A DNA stretch of 64,000 nt from Fimousia sp036311565 (GCA_036311565.1 JAXJPR010000051.1:1-64000); one strand, 5' to 3'; counted from the first letter of the stretch, positions 1 to 8,742 are shown. Notes: generated by a model from the letters alone, not told the origin. Program-made: numbers and translations.

Positions 1-62
1 AGCTTGGCTAGAGCGCTTGATTTGGGATCAAGAGGCCGCAGGTTCGAATCCTGTCACCCCGA
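1..62 (+). tRNA. tRNA-Pro (anticodon TGG), 5' end cut by window edge
   Basis: The anticodon stem-loop has loop TTTGGGA with anticodon TGG, followed by a normal T-arm (GGTTCGAATC) and a 3' acceptor strand ending CACCCCG-A. The first nine or so bases (the 5' acceptor strand) lie outside the window. It is the first of seven closely spaced tRNA genes. Confidence 0.9.
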
Positions 63-69
63 TACCTTT

Positions 70-140
70 GCGGGTGTAGTTCAATGGTAGAACACTAGCC
101 TTCCAAGCTAGATACGTGGGTTCGATTCCCATCACCCGCT
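70..140 (+). tRNA. tRNA-Gly (anticodon TCC)
   Basis: A 71-nt cloverleaf with acceptor strands GCGGGTG and CACCCGC, anticodon TCC, and T-loop TTCGATTC. The CCA end is not encoded. Confidence 0.95.
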
Positions 141-171
141 TTTCTTGTGGAATTTTTCATGAGGAGCATAT

Positions 172-245
172 GTGCTCATAGCTCAGTTGGATAGAGCAAT
201 GGCCTTCTAAGCCATGTGTCCGGGGTTCGAATCCCTGTGGGCACG
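172..245 (+). tRNA. tRNA-Arg (anticodon TCT)
   Basis: A 74-nt cloverleaf with acceptor GTGCTCA paired to TGGGCAC, anticodon loop CTTCTAA (TCT), and a normal T-arm. It reads AGA, an abundant Arg codon in this AT-rich genome. Confidence 0.95.
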
Positions 246-254
246 TCTGATTAT

Positions 255-329
255 GGTGGGTATGGCGCAGTTGGCTAGCGCGCAAGATTGTGGCTCTTGA
301 GGCCGTGGGTTCGAGTCCCATTACCCACC
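255..329 (+). tRNA. tRNA-His (anticodon GTG)
   Basis: Acceptor GTGGGTA pairs with TACCCAC. An extra 5' G (position -1) faces C73, the hallmark of tRNA-His. The anticodon is GTG. Confidence 0.95.
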
Positions 330-356
330 CTTTACGATAGCTTTCATGCTAAGCGT

Positions 357-428
357 TGGGCTATCGCCAAGCGGTAAGGCACAGGACTTTGACTCCTGCA
401 TTCGCTGGTTCGAATCCAGCTAGCCCAG
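357..428 (+). tRNA. tRNA-Gln (anticodon TTG)
   Basis: A 72-nt cloverleaf with acceptor TGGGCTA paired to TAGCCCA and discriminator G. The anticodon stem CAGGA/TCCTG carries loop CTTTGAC, giving TTG. Confidence 0.94.
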
Positions 429-475
429 TTTCTTCTTATTATTTATAAGGAGTGCATGTGATAATTTAATATTGT

Positions 476-548
476 GGGTGTGTAGCTCAGTTGGTAGAGC
501 ACTTGACTTTTAATCAAGTTGTCCGGGGTTCGAACCCCCGCACGCTCA
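476..548 (+). tRNA. tRNA-Lys (anticodon TTT)
   Basis: A 73-nt cloverleaf with anticodon loop CTTTTAA (TTT). The acceptor GGGTGTG pairs with CACGCTC through two G-U wobbles, so the helix is a little irregular, but the D- and T-arms are standard. Confidence 0.93.
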
Positions 549-552
549 TTAT

Positions 553-633
553 GCGGATGTGGCGGAACTGGCAGACGCGCTAGACTTAGGATCTAGTGCC
601 TTCGGCGTGCAGGTTCGATTCCTGTCATCCGCA
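553..633 (+). tRNA. tRNA-Leu (anticodon TAG)
   Basis: An 81-nt class II tRNA with a long variable arm. Acceptor GCGGATG pairs with CATCCGC, and anticodon loop CTTAGGA gives TAG. It is the last gene of the cluster; a terminator follows. Confidence 0.94.
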
Positions 634-640
634 TTAGTTC

Positions 641-685
641 AAGCGGTTTTCAGTAATATATGGTTGCTGGAAGCCGTTTTTTTAA
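641..685 (+). terminator. terminator of the tRNA cluster
   Basis: The inverted repeat CGGTTTTCAG / CTGGAAGCCG surrounds a short loop and is followed by seven T residues. It lies just after tRNA-Leu. Confidence 0.8.
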
Positions 686-712
686 TATAAAAATATATGA
701 TGGGAGAAAATG

Positions 713-1135
713 ATGATGGAATATAGAAGATTTGAAGATACGATTATAGCAAGAATTGATAAAGGGGAAGAAATATTAGAAAAAATCAAGGAAATAGCGT
801 TAGAAGAAAAGATAGAATTAGCCAGTATTCATGCTTTAGGAGCAATTTGTGATTTTACTGTAGGTGTATTTAAAACAGAAGAAAAGGAATACATTGCAAG
901 TGATTTTAAAGGGAATTTTGAAATTGTGTCTTTGACAGGAACCATTACTACAATGGATGATGAGTTTTATTCCCACATCCATATGAGTGCTGGAAATGAA
1001 AAAGGGGAAGTGTTTGGCGGACACTTAAATCGTGCAATTGTAAGTGCAACATGTGAGATGGTAATAAATGTAGTGAATGGTAAAGTGAATCGATATTTTG
1101 ATCAAGAAGTAGGATTAAATTTATTAAAATTTTAG
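713..1135 (+). CDS. DUF296 (PPC domain) protein
   Basis: A 140-residue protein that is essentially one PPC/DUF296 domain, known from plant AT-hook proteins and from stand-alone bacterial proteins. The sequence shows the typical LASIHALGA strand and helix, the metal-ligand-like pair in YSHIHMS, and the GGHL motif near residue 100. Bacterial members form trimers and some bind metal through the histidines, but the physiological role is unclear. Three ATG codons lie in a row (710, 713, 716). The GGGAG at 702-706 favours 713 or 716. It stands alone between the tRNA terminator and the promoter of the next operon. Confidence 0.85.
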   Translation: MMEYRRFEDTIIARIDKGEEILEKIKEIALEEKIELASIHALGAICDFTVGVFKTEEKEYIASDFKGNFEIVSLTGTITTMDDEFYSHIHMSAGNEKGEVFGGHLNRAIVSATCEMVINVVNGKVNRYFDQEVGLNLLKF

Positions 1136-1195
1136 TTAATCCAAATCTGTTTTTTTCTTTTAACAAAAGTTTAATAAAAGTTTTTCATTTCTCTT

Positions 1196-1224
1196 TTGAC
1201 AAATGAAAGTTACAGGATTATCAT
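1196..1224 (+). promoter_or_regulatory. sigma-A promoter of the C39 peptidase operon
   Basis: TTGACA (1196-1201), a 17-nt spacer, and TATCAT (1219-1224), about 65 nt before the start codon at 1291. Confidence 0.75.
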
Positions 1225-1290
1225 AAGTAATGCTAGAAGATGACACAAAATAATCGAACTTAAATTTGTACATAAAGGGGTATGGTATAG

Positions 1291-2577
1291 ATGCATTTTT
1301 ATAAAATCATTCGAGCAATGGCTATTAGTATGGCATTTACGATGGCTGTATGTTCTGTAAATGTGGCAGCACAGGAGGAAACAGAAGAAAGCAAAACTTT
1401 TACTACAACGACAGCTGTAAGTGGATCAGAGATAACAGCGGAAGAAAAAGTAAAAGAAGAAACAACAACGGAAACAACTACAAAATCAGAGAAATCAGCT
1501 TTTAGTAAGAATACATCAAAAAAGACGGATTCTTCAAAGAAGAAAAATACTTCGCAAACGGAGAAAACAATTACTCAAAAATCTGTCAAGAAATTAGAAG
1601 AAAGCAATCAGAAAGAAGAAAAATCTGATTCTGTAGAAATTATTCCTAAAATCTATAATGATCATAGTCTTTCTATGAAGGGAAAGAAGGAGACTATTAA
1701 CGGATTTATTTATTTTAATCAGGGAGATGCTGCATGGAATGATAATGGATATCGGATCAAGCAGGCTGGATGTGGACCGACCAGCATGGCAGTTGTTATT
1801 TCTTCGTTGACTGGAAAATGGGTGACTCCTGTAGAAACTACAGTCTGGGCGTATGAACATGGCTACTATTCAGGACAGGGATCTGTGCATGGATTAATTC
1901 CAGCATTAGCAAAAGAATATGGTCTTAATTGTAAAGGTGTTGGCACAGATGAAGATGCCATCCGTGAAGCTTTGCAGGAGGAAAATCCAGTTGTATGTCT
2001 CATGGGGCCTGGATATTTTACAAAAGGTGGACATTTTATGGTCCTGGTCGGCATTGACGAAGATGACAACGTTACGGTTGCGGATGTAGGAAGTCGGGAG
2101 AGAAGCAAGTATAAATATCAATTAACGGATATTATTAGCCAATCAAAGGCAGCTTCGGCTGGAGGACCATTTTGGATTATTTCTAAAGAAGAATCTAATG
2201 TAAATGGAAATCAGGAATTTGAAAATAAAGAAGATATTTTACAAGCGGAAGCAGGAAATACAGAGTTTGAAGCAATGAAAGATGTTGATGAAACGACTAT
2301 CAAAGAAACAGTACAATCTGGAATACCTGTGATGATGATATCAGATAAAAAAATCATAAAAAATGAAGAATTTATTTACATACTTGCAATTAATAGCAAT
2401 GGATTGGCGACAGTGACAGATCGGAATTTTGAGAAGCAGGAACAATTTACTTTTACAGATTTAATGTCTCATGCAAAAACAGATATGATGGGTATTTCTT
2501 TCTGGCAGGTAACCAGTGAGACAGAACAATTTCTGATGCCGTTTTCCCAAACAAATATGAAAAATAGTTCCAACTAA
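1291..2577 (+). CDS. secreted C39-like cysteine peptidase with degenerate second half
   Basis: A 428-residue exported protein. Residues 1-27 form a signal peptide ending near VAAQ. Residues 28-120 are a Thr/Lys/Glu/Ser-rich linker of the wall-spanning type. A papain-like C39_2 peptidase domain follows, with Cys161 in AGCGPTS, His248 in GGHFMVLV, and an Asp in VADVGS. The region about 325-410 repeats the His/Asp half of the domain: DETTIKETVQSGIPV matches DEDAIREALQEENPV, and SFWQVTSE matches PFWIISKE. In that copy the catalytic His is Glu360. Secreted C39_2 proteins usually cleave or bind wall-associated peptides; the substrate here is unknown. The next gene, 20 nt on, encodes an exported foldase that may help fold it. 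Confidence 0.85.
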   Translation: MHFYKIIRAMAISMAFTMAVCSVNVAAQEETEESKTFTTTTAVSGSEITAEEKVKEETTTETTTKSEKSAFSKNTSKKTDSSKKKNTSQTEKTITQKSVKKLEESNQKEEKSDSVEIIPKIYNDHSLSMKGKKETINGFIYFNQGDAAWNDNGYRIKQAGCGPTSMAVVISSLTGKWVTPVETTVWAYEHGYYSGQGSVHGLIPALAKEYGLNCKGVGTDEDAIREALQEENPVVCLMGPGYFTKGGHFMVLVGIDEDDNVTVADVGSRERSKYKYQLTDIISQSKAASAGGPFWIISKEESNVNGNQEFENKEDILQAEAGNTEFEAMKDVDETTIKETVQSGIPVMMISDKKIIKNEEFIYILAINSNGLATVTDRNFEKQEQFTFTDLMSHAKTDMMGISFWQVTSETEQFLMPFSQTNMKNSSN

Positions 2578-2597
2578 ATGGACAATAGGAGGAAATT

Positions 2598-3560
2598 GTG
2601 AAAGAGAAAAAGTATATCCTTTGTTTTCTTCTATTTTTACTAGTTTGTGCTGTCACAGGAATTATGTACTATGAATTTGGACCCAATCAAATTCATACGA
2701 AGGAAGTAAGTCTGTCTGGGTATAAAGGGATTAAGATAAAAAATAAAATAAAAACGGATGTTTCAGATGCAGATATAAAAAAGGCAGCATTAGAGGAATT
2801 GGAAAGTCAGGAATTGTTTCAAAAAGTCAAAAACCGAAAAATTCAAAAAGGTGACATTGTCCGCATCCATGTAAAAGGCTATTTTCAGGGAACGTTACAA
2901 AAGAGTATGTCTATCGAGGATTTTGATTTGGAGATTGGTTCGAATACCTTTATCGATGGATTTGAAAGCGGATTAATTGGTAAGAAACCGGGAGAGAAAA
3001 TCGTATTAAGTCTTTGTCTTCCTGACAATTATTCCAATAAGGTTTATGCAGGAAAAGATGTGATATTCCATGTTGATGTACAGTACATAAAGGAATTATA
3101 TAATGAAAATACATTGACAGATGAAGTTGTAAAAAAATATACCAGGTATGAAACAGTTGACAAATTCTATGAGAAAACAAAAGAAAAACTCCAAAAGCAG
3201 GCAGAGGAAAAGTTTCTGGCGCAAGGAAAAAAAGATCTGTGGAAGAACATTTTAAAGAAAGCAGATATCAAAGAATATAGTGAAAAATACTGGGAAGAAG
3301 AAATAGACTCTTTTGATCAATGGTATGAAATGCAGGCAAGATCGATGAACTTGTCAAAAGAAGACTTTATTAAAAAATATTATGGATATGATATGGAGGA
3401 ATATGCGAGACTGCGGGAAGAAACTTGTGAAGAGAATGTTGCTAGGAAAATGATTGTAAAAGCCATTGCTAAGAAAGAGGGAATTGAAGCTTCTTCTTAT
3501 AAAAAATTAGAAAAGGAAGTAGAAGATTTTCTCATGGAATATGCGGAATTTATAAATTAA
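2598..3560 (+). CDS. exported trigger-factor-like FKBP foldase
   Basis: A 320-residue protein starting at GTG, placed by a perfect AGGAGG at 2587-2592. Residues 6-25 are hydrophobic (signal or membrane anchor). An FKBP-type prolyl isomerase domain covers about 78-160, with the trigger-factor signatures GDIVRIHVKGYFQG and FIDGFESGLIGKKPGE. A Lys/Glu-rich helical region at 165-320 resembles the trigger-factor C-terminal chaperone domain. The N-terminal ribosome-binding domain of cytosolic trigger factor is absent and the anchor takes its place. Family knowledge suggests extracytoplasmic folding; its neighbour, the secreted C39 protein in the same operon, is the obvious candidate client. That link is inference. 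Confidence 0.82.
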   Translation: MKEKKYILCFLLFLLVCAVTGIMYYEFGPNQIHTKEVSLSGYKGIKIKNKIKTDVSDADIKKAALEELESQELFQKVKNRKIQKGDIVRIHVKGYFQGTLQKSMSIEDFDLEIGSNTFIDGFESGLIGKKPGEKIVLSLCLPDNYSNKVYAGKDVIFHVDVQYIKELYNENTLTDEVVKKYTRYETVDKFYEKTKEKLQKQAEEKFLAQGKKDLWKNILKKADIKEYSEKYWEEEIDSFDQWYEMQARSMNLSKEDFIKKYYGYDMEEYARLREETCEENVARKMIVKAIAKKEGIEASSYKKLEKEVEDFLMEYAEFIN

Positions 3561-3561
3561 A

Positions 3562-3604
3562 AAAGAAAGTCTGGAAAACGGATGATTTCCAGACTTTTTT
3601 CTTT
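3562..3604 (+). terminator. terminator after the foldase gene
   Basis: AAAGTCTGGAAA and TTTCCAGACTTT form a perfect stem followed by T6. Confidence 0.9.
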
Positions 3605-3656
3605 GTCAAAGGTTTGGTATGATAGAAAATAGTGGAAGAAAAAAGGAGTTTAGAAT

Positions 3657-5750
3657 ATGAAACAATTAGTATTAGCAGAAAAACCTTCTGTGGGACGAGA
3701 TATCGCCAGAGTACTACAGTGCAAAAAGCCGGTAAACGGAGGGTTAGAAGGTGAAAAATATATTGTTACCTGGGCGCTTGGCCATTTGGTGGAATTAAAA
3801 AATCCAGAAGGATATGATAAAAAGTATCAGACATGGAGTATGGAACATTTGCCAATGATGCCAGAAAAGATGCAGGTACAGGTCATTGGAAAAACGGTAA
3901 AACAGTATAAAGCGGTAACAGCATTAATGAATCGAAAAGATGTAGGAACCATTATTATTGCAACAGATGCTGGAAGAGAAGGAGAATTAGTAGCCCGATT
4001 TATTTTATTGAAAAATCATAATAAAAAACCAATCAAACGATTATGGATTTCTTCTGTAACGGATAAAGCAATCAAAGAGGGGTTTGCAAATTTAAAAGAT
4101 GGAAGAGAGTACCAGCATTTATATGAAGCAGCCATGTCCAGAGCGGAGGCAGACTGGCTTGTGGGAATCAATGCCACCAGAGCGCTGACATGTAAGCATA
4201 ATGCCCAGCTTTCCTGTGGGCGGGTTCAGACACCAACACTTTCTATGATTGCACAAAGAGAGGAAGAAATTCGTAAATTTCAGCCAAAAGCTTATTATGG
4301 AATTGAAGCAAAAGCGGCAGGGCTCACCTTTATATGGAAAGATGAAAAAAATAATACAAGAACATTTTCAAAAGAAAAAGTAGAATTTGTGGAAAAAAGG
4401 ATTACAGATAAGATGCTTTTCGTGGATCATGTTGTGGTAAAACAAAAAAAATCATATGCACCGCCACTTTATGATTTAAATGAATTACAAAGAGATGCCA
4501 GTCGGAAATATCATTTTTCTCCAAAAGAAACGTTGAATATTATGCAGCGCCTTTATGAGCATCATAAAATTTTAACCTATCCAAGAACTGATTCTAGATA
4601 TTTGACAGAAGACATTGTACCAACCATTCCAGAACGATTAAAATCCTGTGGAGTAGGTCCTTACCGAAAAGAGGCAGCAGGGATTTTAAAAGGGAAAATA
4701 AAAGCAAACGGTCATTATGTAAATAACAAAAAGGTCAGTGATCATCATGCGATTATTCCAACAGAACAATTTGTAAATTTGGCGGATTTATCATCAGAAG
4801 AACGAAAAATCTATGACCTGGTGGTACGACGTTTTCTTGCAGTTTTGATGCCGCCATATGAGTATGAGGAAATGTATATTGAGGGAACAGTGGATGGAGA
4901 ATCATTTTTAAGCAAAGGAACAAAAGCTTTAAAAATGGGATGGAAAGCAGCTTATGAAGAAGAGGAAGTAAGCAGCACGATACCGGAAATTAAAAAAGGA
5001 GAAAAAATAGCAGTTCTTATAAAAAGAACAGAAGGAAAAACAAAACCGCCTGCTTATTACACAGAGGCAACGCTTTTGACTGCTATGGAGAAAAAGGGAT
5101 TGGGAACAGTCGCTACCAGAGCAGATATTATCGATAAATTATTCCGAACATTTTTGTTGGAAAAGAAAGAGGAAGGAATTTATACTACTTCCAAAGCAAA
5201 GCAGTTACTGGCTTTAGTGCCGGAAGAATTAAAACAGCCAGAGTTGACGGCTGATTGGGAGAAAAAATTAAGCCGTATTTCAGATGGAAAATTAAAGCGA
5301 AAAGTTTTCATGGACGAAATCAGAGACTATACCATGGAAATTGTAGATGAAATCAAAGGCTCAGAAGGAAAATTTCGTCATGATAATCTGACCAATAAAA
5401 AATGTCCGGATTGCGGAAAACGTCTGTTAAAGGTAAATGGAAAGAAAAGCAGGATGCTGGTCTGTCAGGACCGGGAATGTGGTTATCGTGAAACCATTTG
5501 TGTCATTTCCAATGCAAGATGTCCAGTCTGCCATAAGAAAATGGAATTATGGGGCAAAGGAGATGAGGCTTCTTTCATCTGTAGTTGTGGACATAAAGAA
5601 AAGATGATCAAGTTTAAAGAGAGAAGAGAAAAAGAGGGGGCAGGAGTCTCCAAAAAAGATGTGGCAAAATATATGAAAAAGCAGGCAAAAGAAGCAAAAG
5701 AACCAATCAATAACGCATTTGCTGATGCATTAAAGAATATAAAATTATAA
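3657..5750 (+). CDS. topB: DNA topoisomerase III (type IA)
   Basis: A 697-residue type IA topoisomerase. It relaxes and decatenates DNA through a single-strand break and a 5'-phosphotyrosine. The Toprim domain is at the N-terminus, with the start VLAEKPSVGRDIA and the acidic DAGREGE motif near residue 105. The catalytic tyrosine is Tyr308 in LTYPRTDSRYL. The C-terminus (from about 580) holds zinc-ribbon-like CxxC pairs (CPDCGK, CQDRECGY, CPVCHK, CSCGH), then a Lys-rich tail. Length and motifs match TopB rather than TopA. It has its own upstream region after a terminator. Confidence 0.95.
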   Translation: MKQLVLAEKPSVGRDIARVLQCKKPVNGGLEGEKYIVTWALGHLVELKNPEGYDKKYQTWSMEHLPMMPEKMQVQVIGKTVKQYKAVTALMNRKDVGTIIIATDAGREGELVARFILLKNHNKKPIKRLWISSVTDKAIKEGFANLKDGREYQHLYEAAMSRAEADWLVGINATRALTCKHNAQLSCGRVQTPTLSMIAQREEEIRKFQPKAYYGIEAKAAGLTFIWKDEKNNTRTFSKEKVEFVEKRITDKMLFVDHVVVKQKKSYAPPLYDLNELQRDASRKYHFSPKETLNIMQRLYEHHKILTYPRTDSRYLTEDIVPTIPERLKSCGVGPYRKEAAGILKGKIKANGHYVNNKKVSDHHAIIPTEQFVNLADLSSEERKIYDLVVRRFLAVLMPPYEYEEMYIEGTVDGESFLSKGTKALKMGWKAAYEEEEVSSTIPEIKKGEKIAVLIKRTEGKTKPPAYYTEATLLTAMEKKGLGTVATRADIIDKLFRTFLLEKKEEGIYTTSKAKQLLALVPEELKQPELTADWEKKLSRISDGKLKRKVFMDEIRDYTMEIVDEIKGSEGKFRHDNLTNKKCPDCGKRLLKVNGKKSRMLVCQDRECGYRETICVISNARCPVCHKKMELWGKGDEASFICSCGHKEKMIKFKERREKEGAGVSKKDVAKYMKKQAKEAKEPINNAFADALKNIKL

Positions 5751-5797
5751 AAAATGGCATAAACACAGGGAGCTGAGCCGCGAATTCTATATTTTTC

Positions 5798-5826
5798 TTG
5801 ATAAAACATGTAGAAACTTGTATAAT
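5798..5826 (+). promoter_or_regulatory. sigma-A promoter of putP
   Basis: TTGATA (5798-5803), a 17-nt spacer, and TATAAT (5821-5826), 62 nt before the putP ATG. Confidence 0.8.
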
Positions 5827-5888
5827 GTTGTCTGTATTTGAATTTTTATCAAATATAAATTTCATAAATAAAAGCGGAGGAGAAAACT

Positions 5889-7418
5889 ATGTATGCACCA
5901 ATATTAATTGCCATGTGCATTTATATGATTACTATGATTGCCATTGGCGTAGCGTGTGGAAAGAAAAACAACAGTTCTGAAGATTATTTCCTCGGAGGAA
6001 GGGGATTGGGACCTTGGATAGTTGCTATGAGTGCAGAAGCATCCGATATGAGCAGCTGGCTTCTTATGGGACTTCCAGGACTTGCATTTGCAACTGGATT
6101 CAGTCAGGCAGGATGGACAGCTATTGGACTGATTTTAGGAACCTGGTTAAACTGGATTTTTGTTGCAAAACGTCTGCGTAACTACACAGAAGTATCTGAT
6201 AACTCAATTACAGTATCTGATTTTTTCAGTAACCGTTTCAAAGATGATAAGAAGATTTTAATGACCATCTCATCTATTATGATTCTTATTTTCTTTACCT
6301 TTTACACAGCTTCTGGATTCGCAGCATGTGGAACTTTATTTAACTCAGTATTTGGTCTCCCTTATATTCCAAGTATGATCGTATGTGCAGCAGTTATCGT
6401 AATTTATACTTCTATCGGAGGATTCTTAGCAGCCAGTACAACAGATTTTATGCAGGGATTAATTATGTCATTTGCTATCATTGTTGTATTAATTATTGGA
6501 GTTGCAAATGCCGGAGGTATCAGTGCTGTTGTTGAACACGGACAGAGCCTCCCTGGATATTTTGATATTATGCAATATCATGATCCAGAAACTGGTGGTG
6601 TGGTTTCACAGGGAATTATTCCAATTGTGTCTGGTTTAGCATGGGGACTTGGATATTTTGGAATGCCTCATATCTTAGTTCGTTTTATGGCAATTAAAGA
6701 TGCGAAAGATATTAAAAAATCCATGACAATTGCAATGATCTGGGTTGTTATTTCATTGGCAGTTGCAGTATGTATTGGATTTACAGGAGCAGCGCTGTAT
6801 GGAGATGTTGCAGAATTAGCCGGGGCAAACCAGCAGAGAATCTTTATCTATATGACCACTCATTTATTTAAAGGTCTTCTTCCATTATTCCTGGCTGGAA
6901 TTATTTTATCAGGTATTTTAGCAGCTACTATGAGTACATCTGATTCACAGCTTCTGATTGCCTCTTCTTGTGTATCTGCTAATATCTATAAGGGATTATT
7001 GAAAAAAGATGCTACTGAAAAACAACAGTTAATTGTAGCACGTTTAACAACAATTATAATTGCGTTAATCGGAATTGTCATTGCATTTGATGAAAATAGT
7101 TCTGTTTTTGCATTGGTAGAATACGCATGGGCAGGATTTGGTGGAGCCTTTGGTCCACTGATTTTATTTTCACTGTTCTGGAAGCGTACAAACTTAAAAG
7201 GTGCGATTGCAGGAATGATCAGTGGTGGATTAGTTTCTCTGTTCTGGGGTAAATTAGTAGCACCACTTGGAGGAATTTTTGAAGTATATGAATTACTTCC
7301 TGCATTTATCATTTCATCTATTTTCATTGTTGTTGTCAGTCTCTTAACAGAAGAACCATCACAGGAAATTTATGATGAATTTGAACTTGCAAAACAAAAA
7401 ACATTAGAAAGCAAGTAA
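5889..7418 (+). CDS. putP: sodium/proline symporter
   Basis: A 509-residue membrane protein of the sodium:solute symporter family with about 13 hydrophobic segments. PutP landmarks are visible: SEDYFLGGRGLGPWIVAMS at the N-terminus, MSSWLLMGLPGL in the second segment, GYFGMPHILVRFMAI in the middle, and LAATMSTSDSQLL, which carries the Ser/Thr pair of the second sodium site. It imports proline with sodium for nutrition or osmoprotection. ATG 5889 is placed by AGCGGAGG about 6 nt upstream. It is monocistronic, between a strong promoter and a terminator. The exact substrate is inferred from similarity. Confidence 0.92.
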   Translation: MYAPILIAMCIYMITMIAIGVACGKKNNSSEDYFLGGRGLGPWIVAMSAEASDMSSWLLMGLPGLAFATGFSQAGWTAIGLILGTWLNWIFVAKRLRNYTEVSDNSITVSDFFSNRFKDDKKILMTISSIMILIFFTFYTASGFAACGTLFNSVFGLPYIPSMIVCAAVIVIYTSIGGFLAASTTDFMQGLIMSFAIIVVLIIGVANAGGISAVVEHGQSLPGYFDIMQYHDPETGGVVSQGIIPIVSGLAWGLGYFGMPHILVRFMAIKDAKDIKKSMTIAMIWVVISLAVAVCIGFTGAALYGDVAELAGANQQRIFIYMTTHLFKGLLPLFLAGIILSGILAATMSTSDSQLLIASSCVSANIYKGLLKKDATEKQQLIVARLTTIIIALIGIVIAFDENSSVFALVEYAWAGFGGAFGPLILFSLFWKRTNLKGAIAGMISGGLVSLFWGKLVAPLGGIFEVYELLPAFIISSIFIVVVSLLTEEPSQEIYDEFELAKQKTLESK

Positions 7419-7437
7419 AAACTTATTTTTGTGAAAG

Positions 7438-7477
7438 AACAAAGTCGTGAAAAATATTTTTCGCGGCTTTGTTTTTT
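7438..7477 (+). terminator. terminator of putP
   Basis: AACAAAGTCGTGAAAA pairs with TTTTCGCGGCTTTGTT (two G-U pairs) and runs into T6. A second small hairpin (AAAGAGA / TCTCTTT, 7480-7500) follows. Confidence 0.9.
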
Positions 7478-7533
7478 CTAAAGAGAGATGCCGTCTCTTT
7501 CTAATACTTTCCTGGCATAACTCCTCACTTTTG

Positions 7534-7561
7534 GCACATTCTATGTTTGCAGACATAAACT
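7534..7561 (+). promoter_or_regulatory. candidate sigma-E promoter of cotJABC
   Basis: GCACATT (7534-7540), a 13-nt spacer, and CATAAACT (7554-7561). These match 6/7 and 7/8 positions of the Bacillus sigma-E boxes KMATATT and CATACAHT. cotJ is a sigma-E operon in B. subtilis. It lies 28 nt before the cotJA start. Confidence 0.5.
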
Positions 7562-7589
7562 GTAGTAGAAAAGGAAAGGAGACAAAAAC

Positions 7590-7778
7590 GTGCAGGAATG
7601 TCAAAAGTACTCCCAGAGACGCCGGCCAACGCCATTAGAAGGACTGCCGCTTGCAATGGCATATGTTCCATGGCAGCAATGGGGAAATTTATATAGTCCG
7701 GAAAAAGGATTTCACCAAGGAACCATTTTTCAGGATCTGGATTTCCCATTTAATGGAAGGGGAGGCTGCAGGAGATGA
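7590..7778 (+). CDS. cotJA: spore coat associated protein CotJA
   Basis: A 62-residue protein starting at GTG behind AAAGGAG. The CotJA core LAMAYVPWQQWGNLYSPEKG is clear. CotJA is a small component of the spore coat made in the mother cell and is needed for assembly of CotJC. It opens the three-gene cotJABC operon and overlaps cotJB by four bases (ATGA). Confidence 0.9.
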   Translation: MQECQKYSQRRRPTPLEGLPLAMAYVPWQQWGNLYSPEKGFHQGTIFQDLDFPFNGRGGCRR

Positions 7779-8029
7779 GATATAATAAAAATGAATTGTT
7801 AGATTATATTAATGTGGTAAGTTTCGCAGTCGATGATGTCAAATTATATTTGGACACCCATCCGGAAGATGAAATGGCCATTGAATATTTTAATAATTAT
7901 CAAAAAGCCAGAAACCAGGCATTAAAGGAATATGCTGCTGCATTTGGTCCATTGACTATCGATACGGCGGTTATTCGCAATGAATTTACCTGGGCAACCA
8001 ATCACTGGCCATGGGAATGGGAGGGATAA
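7775..8029 (+). CDS. cotJB: spore coat protein CotJB
   Basis: An 84-residue protein with the CotJB pattern: a helical N-terminus (LLDYINVVSFAVDDVKLYLDTHP) and the Trp-rich end TWATNHWPWEWEG. It is translationally coupled to cotJA through the ATGA overlap, and cotJC follows three bases after its stop. It is a coat protein of the mother-cell layer; its biochemical role is not defined. Confidence 0.92.
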   Translation: MRYNKNELLDYINVVSFAVDDVKLYLDTHPEDEMAIEYFNNYQKARNQALKEYAAAFGPLTIDTAVIRNEFTWATNHWPWEWEG

Positions 8030-8032
8030 AAT

Positions 8033-8698
8033 ATGTGGAGTTATGAAAAAAGACTACAATATCCAGTAAAAATTAAAAATCCAGATGCAAAACTGGCACA
8101 AGTGATCATTACCCAGTTTGGTGGACCGGATGGTGAATTGGCAGCATCTATGCGTTATCTTTCCCAAAGATATGCCATGCCATACCATGAAGTCTGCGGG
8201 GTCTTAACTGATATTGGGACAGAAGAACTGGCTCATATGGAAATTGTGTCAGCTATTGTTCATCAGCTGACCAGGAACTTATCAATGGAGGAAATAAAAA
8301 AGGCTGGGTTCGACAAATACTATGTGGACCATACGGTTGGACTTTGGCCTCAGGCAGCTTCTGGAGCAGCTTTTACGTCTAATTTTTTCCAGTCTAAAGG
8401 AGATCCAATTACAGACTTAACGGAAGATCTGGCTGCCGAACAAAAAGCAAGAACGACTTATGATAATATTCTTCGACTTGTGGATGACCCGGATGTAAGA
8501 GATCCGATTAAATTTTTGCGACAAAGAGAATTGGTGCATTTCCAGAGATTTGGAGAAGCATTAAGAATGGTTCAGGACCGCTTAGATTCCAGAAACTTCT
8601 ATGCATTTAACCCGGCATTTGATCAGCCTTCCCACACATCTGGCAATAACCCAGCTTCCGGTGGAAATTGCGGATGCAGACAAAATAATATGAGATAA
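8033..8698 (+). CDS. cotJC: CotJC, manganese-catalase-like spore coat protein
   Basis: A 221-residue protein of the dimanganese catalase (ferritin-like) family. Metal-ligand helices are visible: GGPDGELAASMRYLSQR, IGTEELAHMEIVSAIVHQL with the ExxH ligands, and a later FLRQRELVHFQRFGEAL, again with ExxH. The C-terminus is Ser/Asn/Gly-rich and ends GNCGCRQNN. CotJC is packed into the spore coat and may remove peroxide during spore assembly. It ends the cotJ operon and a strong terminator follows. Confidence 0.93.
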   Translation: MWSYEKRLQYPVKIKNPDAKLAQVIITQFGGPDGELAASMRYLSQRYAMPYHEVCGVLTDIGTEELAHMEIVSAIVHQLTRNLSMEEIKKAGFDKYYVDHTVGLWPQAASGAAFTSNFFQSKGDPITDLTEDLAAEQKARTTYDNILRLVDDPDVRDPIKFLRQRELVHFQRFGEALRMVQDRLDSRNFYAFNPAFDQPSHTSGNNPASGGNCGCRQNNMR

Positions 8699-8708
8699 TA
8701 AGAAAGGA

Positions 8709-8742
8709 AAATCCAGGGAGTTTGGGCTCTCTGGATTTTTAC
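8709..8742 (+). terminator. terminator of cotJABC
   Basis: AAATCCAGGGAG pairs with CTCTCTGGATTT across a six-base loop, followed by T residues. Confidence 0.9.
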
